The notes under the pieces are model-generated. The model ran no database searches and was not told where the DNA came from. It saw only the letters and a program-made list of their open reading frames with translations. DNA of 64,000 bases from Prochlorococcus marinus str. MIT 9301. GTDB lineage: Bacteria; Cyanobacteriota; Cyanobacteriia; PCC-6307; Cyanobiaceae. How positions within the stretch are numbered: the stretch's first letter is position 1; each line of letters starts with the position of its first letter. The DNA lies in NCBI RefSeq assembly GCF_000015965.1, contig NC_009091.1, positions 124,001 through 188,000 of the forward strand, read 5' to 3'. Below, one piece after another: positions 26,282 through 37,404 of the stretch. A program made the translations under genes and the position numbers.

Positions 26282-27190
26282 TCATTTAATTCGAGAAATT
26301 AAAAACGATATTGGAATTTCAAAAGCTTTTACTGAATTTTTTACGAAAGCTCTATTATTAAAGACATCATAGTCTAGCCTTTCTATAGAATCTAATATTC
26401 CTCTGTAAAGACGTAAGGATGTCCAAACAGGCCATCTTGCATCGGAAGATAACCATTTGATTCCATCTTCAGATTTCTGGAACCAATCGCGAGCTCTAGT
26501 TAATTGAAAGTTCATAAGTGCTTTCCATTGTTTGTTTATTTCACCTTTTAAAAGTTTTTCTTCAGAATAATTAAATTTTTCAATATCTTCTTGAGGGAGA
26601 TAAATTCTACCTCTTTGCCTATCTTCGCCGACATCTCTTAATATATTTGTTAATTGATTAGCTATACCTAAAGCTATAGCGGCTTCTGAGGGGTCAGGTT
26701 TGGCACTCCATGGGGCTGATGTATAAGCGCTATCAATCCCCATGACATTCTGAGTCATCAAACCAACTGTCCCTGCGACTCTGTAACAATAGAGTTTTAA
26801 TTCATCAAAATCTTTGTATCTGAATTTATTAAGATCCATTCTCTGGCCATCTATCATGTCTAGATAAGGTTGAATACTTTGTGGATATTTTTCTATGGTG
26901 TCTAGTAGAACGGCATCTAATTCCGATTTAATGTTGCCTTTAAAAACATTCCTTGTATTTTCTTCCCATGCATTTAAATTTTCTGTAAGTTCATCTTGCG
27001 ATTTAGTTGAAGCTTCTAAGCTATCCATTATTTCATCTGTTCTTCTACACCAAACATAAATAGCCCAAATAGCTTTTCTTTTCTCTACAGGTAGCAGAAG
27101 CGTTCCCAAGTAAAAGGTTTTAGCCCACTTTTGGGTTTCTTTTCGGCATATCTCGTATGCTTGATCTAGTTGAGAAATTGAATTTTTCAA
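26282..27190 (-). CDS. crtB: Phytoene synthase
   Basis: 302 residues. Joins two geranylgeranyl diphosphates into 15-cis-phytoene. Both aspartate-rich sites are present: DEIMD in VWCRRTDEIMDS and DVGED in LRDVGEDRQRGRIYLP. The substrate segments KTFYLGTLLLP and YCYRVAGTVGLM are typical. It lies 40 bases downstream of crtP on the same strand, the standard cyanobacterial crtP-crtB operon. Confidence 0.95.
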   Translation of the reverse strand: MKNSISQLDQAYEICRKETQKWAKTFYLGTLLLPVEKRKAIWAIYVWCRRTDEIMDSLEASTKSQDELTENLNAWEENTRNVFKGNIKSELDAVLLDTIEKYPQSIQPYLDMIDGQRMDLNKFRYKDFDELKLYCYRVAGTVGLMTQNVMGIDSAYTSAPWSAKPDPSEAAIALGIANQLTNILRDVGEDRQRGRIYLPQEDIEKFNYSEEKLLKGEINKQWKALMNFQLTRARDWFQKSEDGIKWLSSDARWPVWTSLRLYRGILDSIERLDYDVFNNRAFVKNSVKAFEIPISFLISRIK

Positions 27191-27230
27191 AAAGTTTTAG
27201 ATGAATTTTTAAATTACTGAAATGTAAATC

Positions 27231-28673
<1,443 letters not shown>

Positions 28674-28721
28674 TTAAAGTTAGAACATAATAGTTTATTT
28701 CGTTGATTATTTCGTAAAATT

Positions 28722-29069
28722 ATGGAAAAAATGCTTTTAAAATCGACTACCAGGCATGTAAGAATTTTTACTGCCGAAGTGGTAGATGAAGAATTAAAGT
28801 TTCATCCTAATAAACTAACTCTTGATTTAGACCCCGATAACGAATTCATTTGGAACGAAGATTCTCTAAACAAAATAAATGAAAAATTCAATGGATTAAT
28901 AAAAGAGAGAGCAGGAAAGGATTTAGATGATTATGAACTTCGAAAAATAGGATCAGAAATTGAAGGTTTGATTAAATTTTTGCTTCAAAATGGTCAGCTT
29001 AGCTATAACCCTGATTGTAGAGTAATGAATTATTCAATGGGTTTACCAATGACAAATGAAGTGCTGTGA
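28722..29069 (+). CDS. ndhM: NAD(P)H-quinone oxidoreductase subunit M
   Basis: 115 residues. NdhM is a peripheral subunit of the oxygenic-phototroph-specific part of NDH-1. The segments [34 protein letters not shown] and the C-terminal [21 protein letters not shown] are diagnostic. Its TGA stop overlaps the GTG start of the following DUF3172 gene (GTGA). Confidence 0.94.
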   Translation: MEKMLLKSTTRHVRIFTAEVVDEELKFHPNKLTLDLDPDNEFIWNEDSLNKINEKFNGLIKERAGKDLDDYELRKIGSEIEGLIKFLLQNGQLSYNPDCRVMNYSMGLPMTNEVL

Positions 29070-29689
29070 ATAGATCATCCTCAAATAGAAGGCCAAGAAG
29101 AGGCTCTAATAGAAGTTATTATCCACCAAATCCAAAGGACATGGACCCGTACGGTCAAAGAAGCAATAGATTGCCTGCTTCTTCTGAACAAAAGATCAAC
29201 TTTAGTACAGGAACCATTGCCGTACTTGCTGGAGTATTAATTTTAGGAGTTGGTATCGGGAGCGCTATTACGAGTACAACTGATGGTGGGCAAGGAAATA
29301 TAGCAAGTCAACAACAATTAGATATGGCTGTTCCAGATCCTGAATTTTGCAGACAATGGGGAGCTAGTGCTTTTGTAATTGATGTTGAAATGTATACGAC
29401 TCTAAATCCATCTACGAGTTTTGTAACGCAACCAGCTCTTCAGCCAGGGTGTGTTATAAGAAGAGAGAATTGGACAGTGTTACAAAAACAGGGCGCAATT
29501 AGTAATGAAGATGTAAGAGAATGTAAGCAAAGGATGAATACTTTTGCTTATATAGGTTCTATAAGGGATAAGCCAATAGTTAAATGCGTTTATCAGACTG
29601 ATGTAAATGAAAATAAATTTATAATTAAGGGTGATGGACAAGCTGAAGACGGCGGTGTAGGTATTAATAAAGAAGCAATTCAGTTTTGA
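29066..29689 (+). CDS. DUF3172 family membrane-anchored protein
   Basis: 207 residues from a GTG start overlapping the ndhM stop. A basic, arginine/serine/proline-rich N-terminus is followed by one hydrophobic segment (about residues 49-70) and then a soluble domain with cysteines in [24 protein letters not shown] and VKCVYQTD. This matches a cyanobacterial conserved family of unknown function. Coupling to ndhM suggests a thylakoid role, but that is inference only. Confidence 0.8.
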   Translation: MNRSSSNRRPRRGSNRSYYPPNPKDMDPYGQRSNRLPASSEQKINFSTGTIAVLAGVLILGVGIGSAITSTTDGGQGNIASQQQLDMAVPDPEFCRQWGASAFVIDVEMYTTLNPSTSFVTQPALQPGCVIRRENWTVLQKQGAISNEDVRECKQRMNTFAYIGSIRDKPIVKCVYQTDVNENKFIIKGDGQAEDGGVGINKEAIQF

Positions 29690-29695
29690 TCGATA

Positions 29696-30640
29696 TTATA
29701 AATACCTCAAAGGGCTTTCTAAACTAGCAAATTGTGGAAGAATGTTTTTCTTAAATACTTCTGATGCTCTTGATGTATATCTTGACGGATTAGTAATTAA
29801 TTTAAGTTCTCTTTTTACCTCTAAATCAGCAACGAATGCTTTGTGGATTGTTCCAGCCGATAATTCTCTTTCAATAGAAACAACAGGCAAAAAGGAAGCT
29901 CCCAAACCTGATTGAACTGCATTCTTGATTGCTTCAAGAGAGTTAAGTTCCATCTCAATTTTTAATCTTTGAATATCAAGCCCAGAATCTTGGAGAAGTT
30001 TGTCAACAACTTTTCTCGTTGTAGATTGTGAGTCTAAAGTTACAAAATTTAATTTGTATAAGTCTTCTTTTAGAAGCTCTTTTTTAGTCGAAAGTTGATG
30101 TTTAGATGGTAAAACTAATGCCAATTCATCAGTGGCATATGGAATTACTTGTAGCAAATTTTCCAAATCTCCAGGTAATTGTCCGCCAATAATGGCTAAG
30201 TCAATTTGTCCATTGGCCACACTCCAACCAGTTCTTCTTGTACTGTGAACTTGAAGTTGAACTGATACATCAGGGTATTTTTGTCTGAATAGTCCTATCA
30301 TTCTCGGCATTAAATAGGTACCCGTTGTTTGGCTCGCTCCAATGACAAGAGTTCCACCTTTTAAGCTATTTAAATCTTCAATAGCTTTGCAAGCTTCGTC
30401 GCATTGATTCAAAATTCGTTCACAATATTCAAGCAATAGTCTCCCTGCTTCAGTCAAAAGAGCCTTCCTACCACCTCTGTCGAAAATTGTGATTTCAAGT
30501 TGTTTTTCTAAATTTTGTATTTGTAAACTTACGGCAGGTTGGGTTACATATAAGATATCTGCAGCTTTTTTAAAACTTCCTTGAGCTGCTATAGCTTTTA
30601 ATATTCTTAATTGGTCGAGTGTAAATGGTAATTCTGGCAT
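29696..30640 (-). CDS. rbcR: LysR-type regulator RbcR
   Basis: 314 residues. Residues 1-65 form the LysR helix-turn-helix with [20 protein letters not shown] and [16 protein letters not shown]; a co-inducer domain follows ([27 protein letters not shown]). This sequence is the RbcR/Ycf30 branch, which controls Rubisco genes in cyanobacteria and red-lineage plastids. CmpR and NdhR are close relatives. The gene is divergent from the Z-ISO gene, with palindromes in the gap. Confidence 0.85.
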   Translation of the reverse strand: MPELPFTLDQLRILKAIAAQGSFKKAADILYVTQPAVSLQIQNLEKQLEITIFDRGGRKALLTEAGRLLLEYCERILNQCDEACKAIEDLNSLKGGTLVIGASQTTGTYLMPRMIGLFRQKYPDVSVQLQVHSTRRTGWSVANGQIDLAIIGGQLPGDLENLLQVIPYATDELALVLPSKHQLSTKKELLKEDLYKLNFVTLDSQSTTRKVVDKLLQDSGLDIQRLKIEMELNSLEAIKNAVQSGLGASFLPVVSIERELSAGTIHKAFVADLEVKRELKLITNPSRYTSRASEVFKKNILPQFASLESPLRYL

Positions 30641-30669
30641 CTATTATGCCTACAATTTCTTATAATTCT

Positions 30670-30699
30670 AATGCTTAGGAGCATTCTTGTTAAGAACAA
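30670..30699. promoter_or_regulatory. Paired palindromes between rbcR and the Z-ISO gene
   Basis: AATGCT-TAGG-AGCATT (30670-30685) and TTGTT-AAG-AACAA (30687-30699) lie side by side; a TATAAT is at 30661-30666. LysR regulators usually autoregulate from the divergent promoter via T-N11-A dyads; the first palindrome contains such a pattern. Confidence 0.45.
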
Positions 30700-30723
30700 A
30701 ATTTATTTGAACAATTTAATTTA

Positions 30724-31452
30724 ATGGAGACTCATAAAACTTCGCTGATCATCCTAATTTTGATTTTGATTTTTGCGGTTATTCATAGTGGGGGAGCTGC
30801 TTTAAGAATCAAAGCAGAATCTATTATGGGTCCAAGATTATGGCGGTTATGTTTTGTTTTTTTAAGTTTGCCATCTGCAATTATCTTGATTAGTTATTTT
30901 TTAGCTCATAGATATGACGGAATCAGATTATGGAATTTTCAGGGCAATAATTATGTTTTTATGGTCGTTTGGTTCTTAACAGCGATTAGTTTTTTATTTT
31001 TATATCCCGCTACTTACAATTTGCTAGAAATTCCTTCCGTTTTAAAACCTAAAGTACGAATTTATGGGACTGGGATAATGCGAATCACAAGACATCCACA
31101 AGCATTTGGTCAGATAATTTGGTGTTTTGCTCATACTTTATGGATTGGTACATCATTCACATTAGTAACTTCTATTGGCTTAGTTTTGCATCACCTTTTT
31201 GCAATCTGGCATGGCGACAAGAGATTAGCAAATAGATTTGGAGAAGAATTTGAAAAATTTAAAAAAAATACTTCCATAATTCCTTTCTTGGCGATAATTG
31301 AGGGGAGGCAAGAATTTAAGATTAAAGAATTTTTTAGGTTATCTCAAGTTGGAATATTAATTGCAATAAGTGTACTTTGGTGGTCTCATCAATATATAAA
31401 TATTGCTGTTAAAACATTTAATTCATCATTTTTGTCTGAATTTTTCAATTGA
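30724..31452 (+). CDS. 15-cis-zeta-carotene isomerase (Z-ISO), NnrU-related
   Basis: 242 residues, about six membrane segments. Generic annotation would be NnrU family, but the conserved blocks match plant Z-ISO: HSGGAALR, HRYDGIRLWN, RITRHPQAFGQIIWCFAHT, LWIG, HHLFAIWHGDKRLANRFG and AIIEGRQ. Z-ISO uses heme b to isomerise the central cis bond of zeta-carotene between PDS and ZDS, both encoded here. Histidines at HSG, RHPQ, FAHT and HHLF are candidate heme ligands. Divergent from rbcR, 33 bases ahead of ndhF. Confidence 0.87.
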   Translation: METHKTSLIILILILIFAVIHSGGAALRIKAESIMGPRLWRLCFVFLSLPSAIILISYFLAHRYDGIRLWNFQGNNYVFMVVWFLTAISFLFLYPATYNLLEIPSVLKPKVRIYGTGIMRITRHPQAFGQIIWCFAHTLWIGTSFTLVTSIGLVLHHLFAIWHGDKRLANRFGEEFEKFKKNTSIIPFLAIIEGRQEFKIKEFFRLSQVGILIAISVLWWSHQYINIAVKTFNSSFLSEFFN

Positions 31453-31485
31453 CAGTTTAAAATCAATGTATAAATCCTTTAAAAA

Positions 31486-33507
31486 ATGCCACAAGCTTCA
31501 GAAATTGCCTGGTTAATTCCCGTTTTCCCACTTATTGGAGCAGTGCTTTCTGGCTTAGGACTAATAAGCATCAACAAGAAAATTAATAATTCAAGAGAAA
31601 TTGTTTCTGTAGGTCTGATTTCTTTCGTTGGAATTTCTGCAGTAATTAGTTATAAAGCTTTAATTGAACAAGTTAATGGTTATCAATCAGTAGAAAAATT
31701 ATTTGTATGGGCCAATGCAGGCGATTTCACAATTCCAATGGGATTTGTCCTCGATCCTTTGGGGAGTGTAATGCTTGCTTTAGTAACTACAATAACTTTG
31801 CTGGTAATGATTTACTCTCATGGTTACATGGCTCATGACAAAGGATATGTCAGATTTTTTACATATTTAGCATTATTTAGCAGTTCAATGATGGGATTAA
31901 TAGTTAGTCCGAATTTATTAGAAATTTATGTTTTTTGGGAATTAGTTGGGATGTGTTCTTATTTATTAGTTGGTTTTTGGTATGACAGGGATGGCGCTGC
32001 ACACGCTGCACAAAAAGCATTTGTTGTTAATAGAGTGGGAGATTTTGGTTTACTACTAGGAATTCTTGGCCTATTTTGGGCAACAAATAGTTTTGATTTT
32101 AACGAAATAGCTACTGGAATTTCTCAATCGATATCTGACCATTCGATACCCATTTGGGCTGCTTTATTACTTTGTTTTTTAGTTTTTCTAGGGCCAATGG
32201 CTAAATCTGCTCAGTTTCCTCTTCATGTGTGGTTACCTGACGCAATGGAAGGTCCTACGCCAATTTCTGCACTTATCCATGCTGCAACAATGGTTGCAGC
32301 AGGAATCTTTCTTGTAGCAAGACTTCAACCTTTGTATTCAATATTCCCCTCTATTCAGTTCATTATTGCTTTAGTTGGTACCATTACTTGTTTTTTAGGA
32401 GCCTCTATAGCTTTGACTCAAATGGATTTAAAAAAAGGGTTAGCTTATAGCACTGTTTCTCAGCTTGGGTATATGATGCTCGCAATGGGTTGTGGAGCAC
32501 CAGTAGCAGGAATTTTTCATTTAGTAACTCATGCTTGCTTTAAAGCAATGCTATTTTTGGGATCAGGTTCCGTAATACATGCTATGGAAGAAGTAGTTGG
32601 CCATCAGCCTGTATTAGCTCAAGATATGAGATTGATGGGCGGTTTAAGAAAAAAAATGCCATATACAGCAACAACATTTTTAATAGGTTGTGTAGCAATT
32701 AGTGGAATTCCCCCATTGGCAGGTTTTTGGAGTAAAGACGAGATACTCGGAAATGCTTTTATATCATTCCCAGCTTTTTGGTTTGTAGGACTTCTAACAG
32801 CTGGCATGACTGCTTTTTATATGTTTAGGCTTTATTTCTTGACATTTGAAGGAGATTTCAGAGGGGAGAATAAAGAATTGCAAAAAGAGCTTCTAATAGC
32901 CTCTAAAACAAACCTAGATGAAGAAAATGAAGAAGAGCATCAAGAACACGGCTCTATTCATGAGTCACCCTGGTCAATGACATTTCCTTTGGTATTTCTA
33001 GCTGTACCGTCTGTAATTATTGGTTTTATGGGACTTCCCTGGGATAGCAAAATTGCAAATTTACTTAATCCTGAAGAAGCAGAGACTGCTGCAAAAGCCT
33101 TTGAGTTAAAAGAATTTTTGCCTTTAGCACTTGCGTCAGTAGTTATTGCATCAACTGGAATCATTATTGCTTATCAGGCATATTTTGTGAAAAAAATTAA
33201 TTTGTCAGTTTTATTCGCCGAAAAGTTTCCTCGCATCAACCAATTTTTATCCAACAAATGGTATCTAGATGATATTAATGAAAAACTTTTTGTTAAGGGT
33301 AGTAGAAAACTTGCCAAAGAAGTTTTGGAGGTTGATTCTAAGGTTGTTGATGGAGTCGTAAATCTAACTGGACTTGTAACTTTAGGTAGTGGAGAGGGTT
33401 TAAAATATTTTGAGACTGGTAGGGCTCAATTTTATGCCCTTATTGTTTTTGGAGGAGTAATTCTGCTGGTTGCTATATTTGGTTTTCAATCTCCTCAAGT
33501 ATCTTAA
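31486..33507 (+). CDS. ndhF: NAD(P)H-quinone oxidoreductase subunit 5
   Basis: 673 residues, antiporter-like proton-pumping subunit of NDH-1 with some 15 hydrophobic segments. Conserved motifs: WELVGMCSYLLVGFWYDR, FPLHVWLPDAMEGPTPISAL, HAATMVAAGIFLV, THACFKAMLFLGSGSVIHAM and GIPPLAGFWSKDEI. An acidic loop with several E/H residues (around residues 475-490) precedes the C-terminal lateral helix region. Upstream of ndhD on the same strand. Confidence 0.96.
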   Translation: MPQASEIAWLIPVFPLIGAVLSGLGLISINKKINNSREIVSVGLISFVGISAVISYKALIEQVNGYQSVEKLFVWANAGDFTIPMGFVLDPLGSVMLALVTTITLLVMIYSHGYMAHDKGYVRFFTYLALFSSSMMGLIVSPNLLEIYVFWELVGMCSYLLVGFWYDRDGAAHAAQKAFVVNRVGDFGLLLGILGLFWATNSFDFNEIATGISQSISDHSIPIWAALLLCFLVFLGPMAKSAQFPLHVWLPDAMEGPTPISALIHAATMVAAGIFLVARLQPLYSIFPSIQFIIALVGTITCFLGASIALTQMDLKKGLAYSTVSQLGYMMLAMGCGAPVAGIFHLVTHACFKAMLFLGSGSVIHAMEEVVGHQPVLAQDMRLMGGLRKKMPYTATTFLIGCVAISGIPPLAGFWSKDEILGNAFISFPAFWFVGLLTAGMTAFYMFRLYFLTFEGDFRGENKELQKELLIASKTNLDEENEEEHQEHGSIHESPWSMTFPLVFLAVPSVIIGFMGLPWDSKIANLLNPEEAETAAKAFELKEFLPLALASVVIASTGIIIAYQAYFVKKINLSVLFAEKFPRINQFLSNKWYLDDINEKLFVKGSRKLAKEVLEVDSKVVDGVVNLTGLVTLGSGEGLKYFETGRAQFYALIVFGGVILLVAIFGFQSPQVS

Positions 33508-33592
33508 TTACAATTGTGTGTCTTCACTGTCCATTGGGGTGAAAAAATACAGAAAATTTCTAGACTTTATTTAAGATAAATTTCTTATTAAA

Positions 33593-35233
33593 TTGAGTAC
33601 TTATTTTTATACGCATTTTGCGACACAAATTTTTGGAATGTTGGGAGCTGGATTGTCTAACTTTCCTTGGTTGTCTGCCTCAATTTTATTCCCAATTGGT
33701 AGTGCATTTGTAATACCTTTTTTCCCAGATAAAGGGGATGGCAAAGAAGTGAGATGGTTCGCATTATCTATTGCATTAATAACTTTTTTAATAACTGTAG
33801 GTTCATATATTAATGGCTTTGATATCAATAATGAAAATGTTCAACTGAAAGAAAATATTAGTTGGCTCCCGGATTTAGGGCTTACTTGGTCTGTTGGTGC
33901 TGATGGCATGTCTATGCCTTTAATACTATTAACTAGTTTTATAACTGCTTTAGCAGTTCTTGCTGCATGGCCAGTCAAGTTCAAACCAAAGTTATTTTTC
34001 TTTTTGATATTGGTTATGGATGGTGGGCAAATCGCTGTATTTGCTGTACAAGATATGCTTTTATTCTTTCTAACTTGGGAACTGGAGTTGATTCCAGTAT
34101 ATTTATTACTGGCCATTTGGGGTGGCAAAAATCGACAATATGCCGCAACTAAATTCATTATCTATACGGCTGGCAGTTCTATTTTCATTCTTTTAGCAGC
34201 ATTAGCAATGGGTTTCTATGGTACAGAAATTCCTAACTTTGAGTTTTCTCACTTGGCAGCTCAAGATTTTAATCAGAAATTCCAAATATTCTGTTATGTA
34301 GGGCTACTAATTGCATTTGGAGTAAAACTCCCAATAGTACCTCTTCATACATGGCTTCCAGATGCACATGGAGAGGCTACAGCTCCTGTTCATATGCTTC
34401 TTGCAGGAATTTTATTAAAGATGGGAGGATATGCTCTTTTAAGATTTAATGCACAATTATTACCCGTTGCTCATGCTCAATTTGCCCCTTTGTTAATAGT
34501 TTTAGGGGTAGTCAATATAATTTATGCTGCATTAACTTCTTTTGCTCAAAGAAATCTTAAAAGAAAAATTGCATACAGTTCGATAAGTCATATGGGTTTC
34601 GTTCTCATTGGAATAGGTAGTTTTAGTAGCCTTGGAACAAGCGGAGCTATGCTGCAAATGGTTAGTCATGGATTAATTGGCGCAAGTTTATTTTTTCTTG
34701 TTGGGGCTACCTATGACAGAACAAAGACTCTTAAACTTGATGAAATGAGTGGCGTTGGACAAAAAATGAGAATAATGTTTGCCCTTTGGACTGCTTGCTC
34801 CCTGGCTTCCCTCGCTTTACCTGGTATGAGTGGATTTGTTTCCGAATTGATGGTATTTACAGGATTTGTTACTGATGAAGTGTATACACTTCCTTTTAGG
34901 GTAGTGATGGCCTCTTTAGCTGCTATCGGTGTAATACTTACCCCTATTTATCTACTTTCTATGTTAAGAGAGATTTTCTTTGGTAAAGAAAATCCTAAAT
35001 TAATCGAAGAACGAAAACTTATAGATGCAGAGCCAAGGGAAGTTTATATTATAGCTTGTTTACTTTTGCCTATTATCGGAATAGGTTTGTACCCAAGATT
35101 AGTTACTGAAAGTTATATTGCTTCTATAAATAATTTGGTCGATCGAGATTTAACTGCAGTTAAAAGTGCAGTTAAAACAAATATTTTTTCAGGAACTAAG
35201 ACAAATGATATTCTAAAAGCTCCAACAATATAA
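33593..35233 (+). CDS. ndhD: NAD(P)H-quinone oxidoreductase subunit 4
   Basis: 546 residues from a TTG; the ATG at 33638 ([13 protein letters not shown]) may be the true start, as clear conservation begins about there. Antiporter-like NDH-1 subunit with motifs [56 protein letters not shown] and [14 protein letters not shown]. This copy pairs with ndhF next door as the respiratory/cyclic type (NdhD1/F1) rather than the CO2-uptake type, judged by context only. Confidence 0.95.
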   Translation: MSTYFYTHFATQIFGMLGAGLSNFPWLSASILFPIGSAFVIPFFPDKGDGKEVRWFALSIALITFLITVGSYINGFDINNENVQLKENISWLPDLGLTWSVGADGMSMPLILLTSFITALAVLAAWPVKFKPKLFFFLILVMDGGQIAVFAVQDMLLFFLTWELELIPVYLLLAIWGGKNRQYAATKFIIYTAGSSIFILLAALAMGFYGTEIPNFEFSHLAAQDFNQKFQIFCYVGLLIAFGVKLPIVPLHTWLPDAHGEATAPVHMLLAGILLKMGGYALLRFNAQLLPVAHAQFAPLLIVLGVVNIIYAALTSFAQRNLKRKIAYSSISHMGFVLIGIGSFSSLGTSGAMLQMVSHGLIGASLFFLVGATYDRTKTLKLDEMSGVGQKMRIMFALWTACSLASLALPGMSGFVSELMVFTGFVTDEVYTLPFRVVMASLAAIGVILTPIYLLSMLREIFFGKENPKLIEERKLIDAEPREVYIIACLLLPIIGIGLYPRLVTESYIASINNLVDRDLTAVKSAVKTNIFSGTKTNDILKAPTI

Positions 35234-35242
35234 TTTTTTAAA

Positions 35243-35267
35243 TTAATGCAATATTGTTTGGCATTAA
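35243..35267. other. Hairpin after ndhD
   Basis: TTAATGC, 11-base loop, GCATTAA: a 7-base perfect dyad 10 bases after the ndhD stop, without a strong T run. May mark the operon end or stabilise the transcript. Confidence 0.35.
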
Positions 35268-35356
35268 ATCAATTAAAAGATATCTTGTGAGTAGATTTTA
35301 TCTAATTTAAAATATCCGATTTCAATCCTATTGATAGGCAACAATTAGGTCCTAGA

Positions 35357-36178
35357 TTGTTGATTAAGTTTCTTCAAGACGCAGCAGGCAAAGGAGAACT
35401 TGATCCATGGGATATTGATGTAATAAGTGTAATTGATAGTTTTTTAGAGCAATACTCTCATACTTTTAATCAATCTTCAAATAGTCAACTCTCCTATCAT
35501 AAGGATTTAGCTGAGACCAGCGAAGCATTTTTTGCAGCCTCCGTGCTAGTTAATCTTAAGGCTCAGGTTTTGGAATCTGATGTCTTTAAAGAAAATTCTT
35601 CCGATTTTGAAGATGAATTTGACATGGAAGATCAAGATTGGATTGATAAAGAGTTTGATATTCCAAAATTCCCTGAAAAATATCTTAGGAGAAGATCAAT
35701 TGCACAACCAATTCTTAAACGTACAACAACATTGGGAGAACTTGTAAGTCAGTTAGAGTCTATAGCAGAAGTTATAGAAACCCAAGATCTTCTGCTCATG
35801 AAGAGAAAAAGAAATAAAAAATATTCTGATAAGGCTTTAATTTCTCAAGTAAAATCTCTAGCACATCGCGAGAAACTTCCAGAAACCACTAAAGCATTGG
35901 GGAAATTTATTGATGGATGGGAAAAAGCATTACAATGGACAGATTTTGAATATTTAGTAAAGAAATGGCAAACAGTAGTAAAAAATGATTTGGATAAAGA
36001 TCGGTTGGGAGTTTTTTGGGCTTTGTTATTTTTATCATCTGAGAATAGAATTGAAATTAAGCAAATTAATTCCTTATATGGTCCAATTCAAATTAAAAGA
36101 ATAATACCTGATGGTGGCTTAGCTCAATTGCCTATAGAAAATCTTGAAGTGAGTAATGCCTCTTCATCGGCTGCTTAG
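35357..36178 (+). CDS. scpA: Segregation and condensation protein A (ScpA)
   Basis: 273 residues from the first TTG. ScpA is the kleisin of the SMC-ScpAB chromosome condensation complex. The N-terminal LIKFLQDAAGKGELDPWDIDVISVIDSFL is the SMC-binding helix block of the cyanobacterial form; the C-terminal winged helix includes FLSSENRIEIKQINSLYGPI. The reading frame stays open 51 bases upstream with plausible coding (IDRQQLGPR), but only non-standard ATT/ATA start codons are there, so the true start is uncertain. Confidence 0.85.
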   Translation: MLIKFLQDAAGKGELDPWDIDVISVIDSFLEQYSHTFNQSSNSQLSYHKDLAETSEAFFAASVLVNLKAQVLESDVFKENSSDFEDEFDMEDQDWIDKEFDIPKFPEKYLRRRSIAQPILKRTTTLGELVSQLESIAEVIETQDLLLMKRKRNKKYSDKALISQVKSLAHREKLPETTKALGKFIDGWEKALQWTDFEYLVKKWQTVVKNDLDKDRLGVFWALLFLSSENRIEIKQINSLYGPIQIKRIIPDGGLAQLPIENLEVSNASSSAA

Positions 36179-36198
36179 AAGCTTCATAAGCAATAACG

Positions 36199-36204
36199 TA
36201 TAAT
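36199..36204 (+). promoter_or_regulatory. Candidate -10 box for the nucleotidyltransferase gene
   Basis: TATAAT 22 bases upstream of the ATG at 36226, implying a leader of roughly 15 bases. No clear -35. Confidence 0.35.
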
Positions 36205-36225
36205 TTAAAAAATGGTTTTGTATTT

Positions 36226-37404
36226 ATGAAGGCAATGATACTTGCGGCAGGTAAAGGCACACGTGTTCAGCCTATTACTCATGTGATTCCGAAACCGATG
36301 ATTCCGATTTTACAAAAACCTGTTATGGAATTTCTCTTGGAACTTTTAAGAGAACATAACTTTAAGGAAATAATGGTAAATGTTTCACATCTGGCTGAAG
36401 AAATTGAAAATTATTTTAGGGATGGACAAAGATTTGGAGTAGAAATTGCTTATAGTTTTGAGGGAAGAATTGAAGATGGAGAATTAATAGGCGATGCTTT
36501 GGGATCAGCAGGAGGATTAAAAAAAATTCAGGATTTTCAAAGTTTTTTTGATGAAACTTTTGTTGTTTTATGTGGTGATGCTTTAGTTGATTTAGATTTA
36601 ACTCAAGCTGTTAAAAAACATAAACAGAAAGGAGCTATTGCCAGCTTGATAACAAAGAAAGTAACTAAAGATCAAGTATCAAGTTATGGTGTAGTAGTTT
36701 CTGATGAAAATGGAAGAATAAAGGCTTTTCAGGAAAAGCCAACAGTTGATCAAGCTTTAAGTGATTCTATAAATACAGGAATTTATCTTTTCGAACCCGA
36801 AATTTTTAATTACATACCTTCAGCAGAGAAATTTGATATTGGAGCTGATCTTTTTCCTAAACTTGTTGAAATGGATTTACCATTTTTTGCATTACCAATG
36901 GATTTTGAATGGGTAGATATTGGGAAAGTTCCTGATTATTGGAGTGCTATTAGAAATGTATTGCAAGGCAAGGTAAGACAAGTACAAATACCAGGTAAGG
37001 AAATAAAACCAGGAGTTTTTACTGGTTTAAATGTAGCGGCTAACTGGGAAAAGATTAATATTACTGGGCCTGTTTACATAGGAGGAATGACTAGGATCGA
37101 GGATGGAGCAACTATTATTGGCCCCTCCATGATTGGACCAAGTTGTTGCATTTGCGAGGGAGCAACTATAGATAACTCAATTATTTTTGATTATTCTAAA
37201 ATTGGTAAAGGTGTAAGACTTATGGATAAGTTAGTGTTTGGTAAATATTGTGTTGGGAAAAACGGAGATCATTTTGATTTGCAAGATGCATCTTTAGATT
37301 GGTTAATTGCAGATTCAAGAAGATCTGATTTGACTGAGCCATCGCCTCAGCAGAAAGCTATGGCAGAATTATTAGGTACTGATTTGATTAATATTCCAGA
37401 CTAA
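36226..37404 (+). CDS. Sugar-1-phosphate nucleotidyltransferase (mannose-1-phosphate guanylyltransferase-like)
   Basis: 392 residues. N-terminal pyrophosphorylase domain with the signature AMILAAGKGTRVQPITH...PKPMIPI and the metal site CGDALVDLDL; then EWVDIGKVPDYW. From ~residue 250 a left-handed beta-helix (TGPVYIGGMTRIEDGATIIGP) follows. The two-domain layout fits GDP-mannose or glucose-1-P nucleotidyltransferases; the exact sugar is not fixed. Its 3' end overlaps convergent metF by 17 bases. Confidence 0.85.
   Translation: MKAMILAAGKGTRVQPITHVIPKPMIPILQKPVMEFLLELLREHNFKEIMVNVSHLAEEIENYFRDGQRFGVEIAYSFEGRIEDGELIGDALGSAGGLKKIQDFQSFFDETFVVLCGDALVDLDLTQAVKKHKQKGAIASLITKKVTKDQVSSYGVVVSDENGRIKAFQEKPTVDQALSDSINTGIYLFEPEIFNYIPSAEKFDIGADLFPKLVEMDLPFFALPMDFEWVDIGKVPDYWSAIRNVLQGKVRQVQIPGKEIKPGVFTGLNVAANWEKINITGPVYIGGMTRIEDGATIIGPSMIGPSCCICEGATIDNSIIFDYSKIGKGVRLMDKLVFGKYCVGKNGDHFDLQDASLDWLIADSRRSDLTEPSPQQKAMAELLGTDLINIPD

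Noticed and set aside
33841..34158. Minus-strand open frame inside ndhD
   Set aside because: Opposite a strongly conserved membrane protein gene; low-complexity translation, no start signal.
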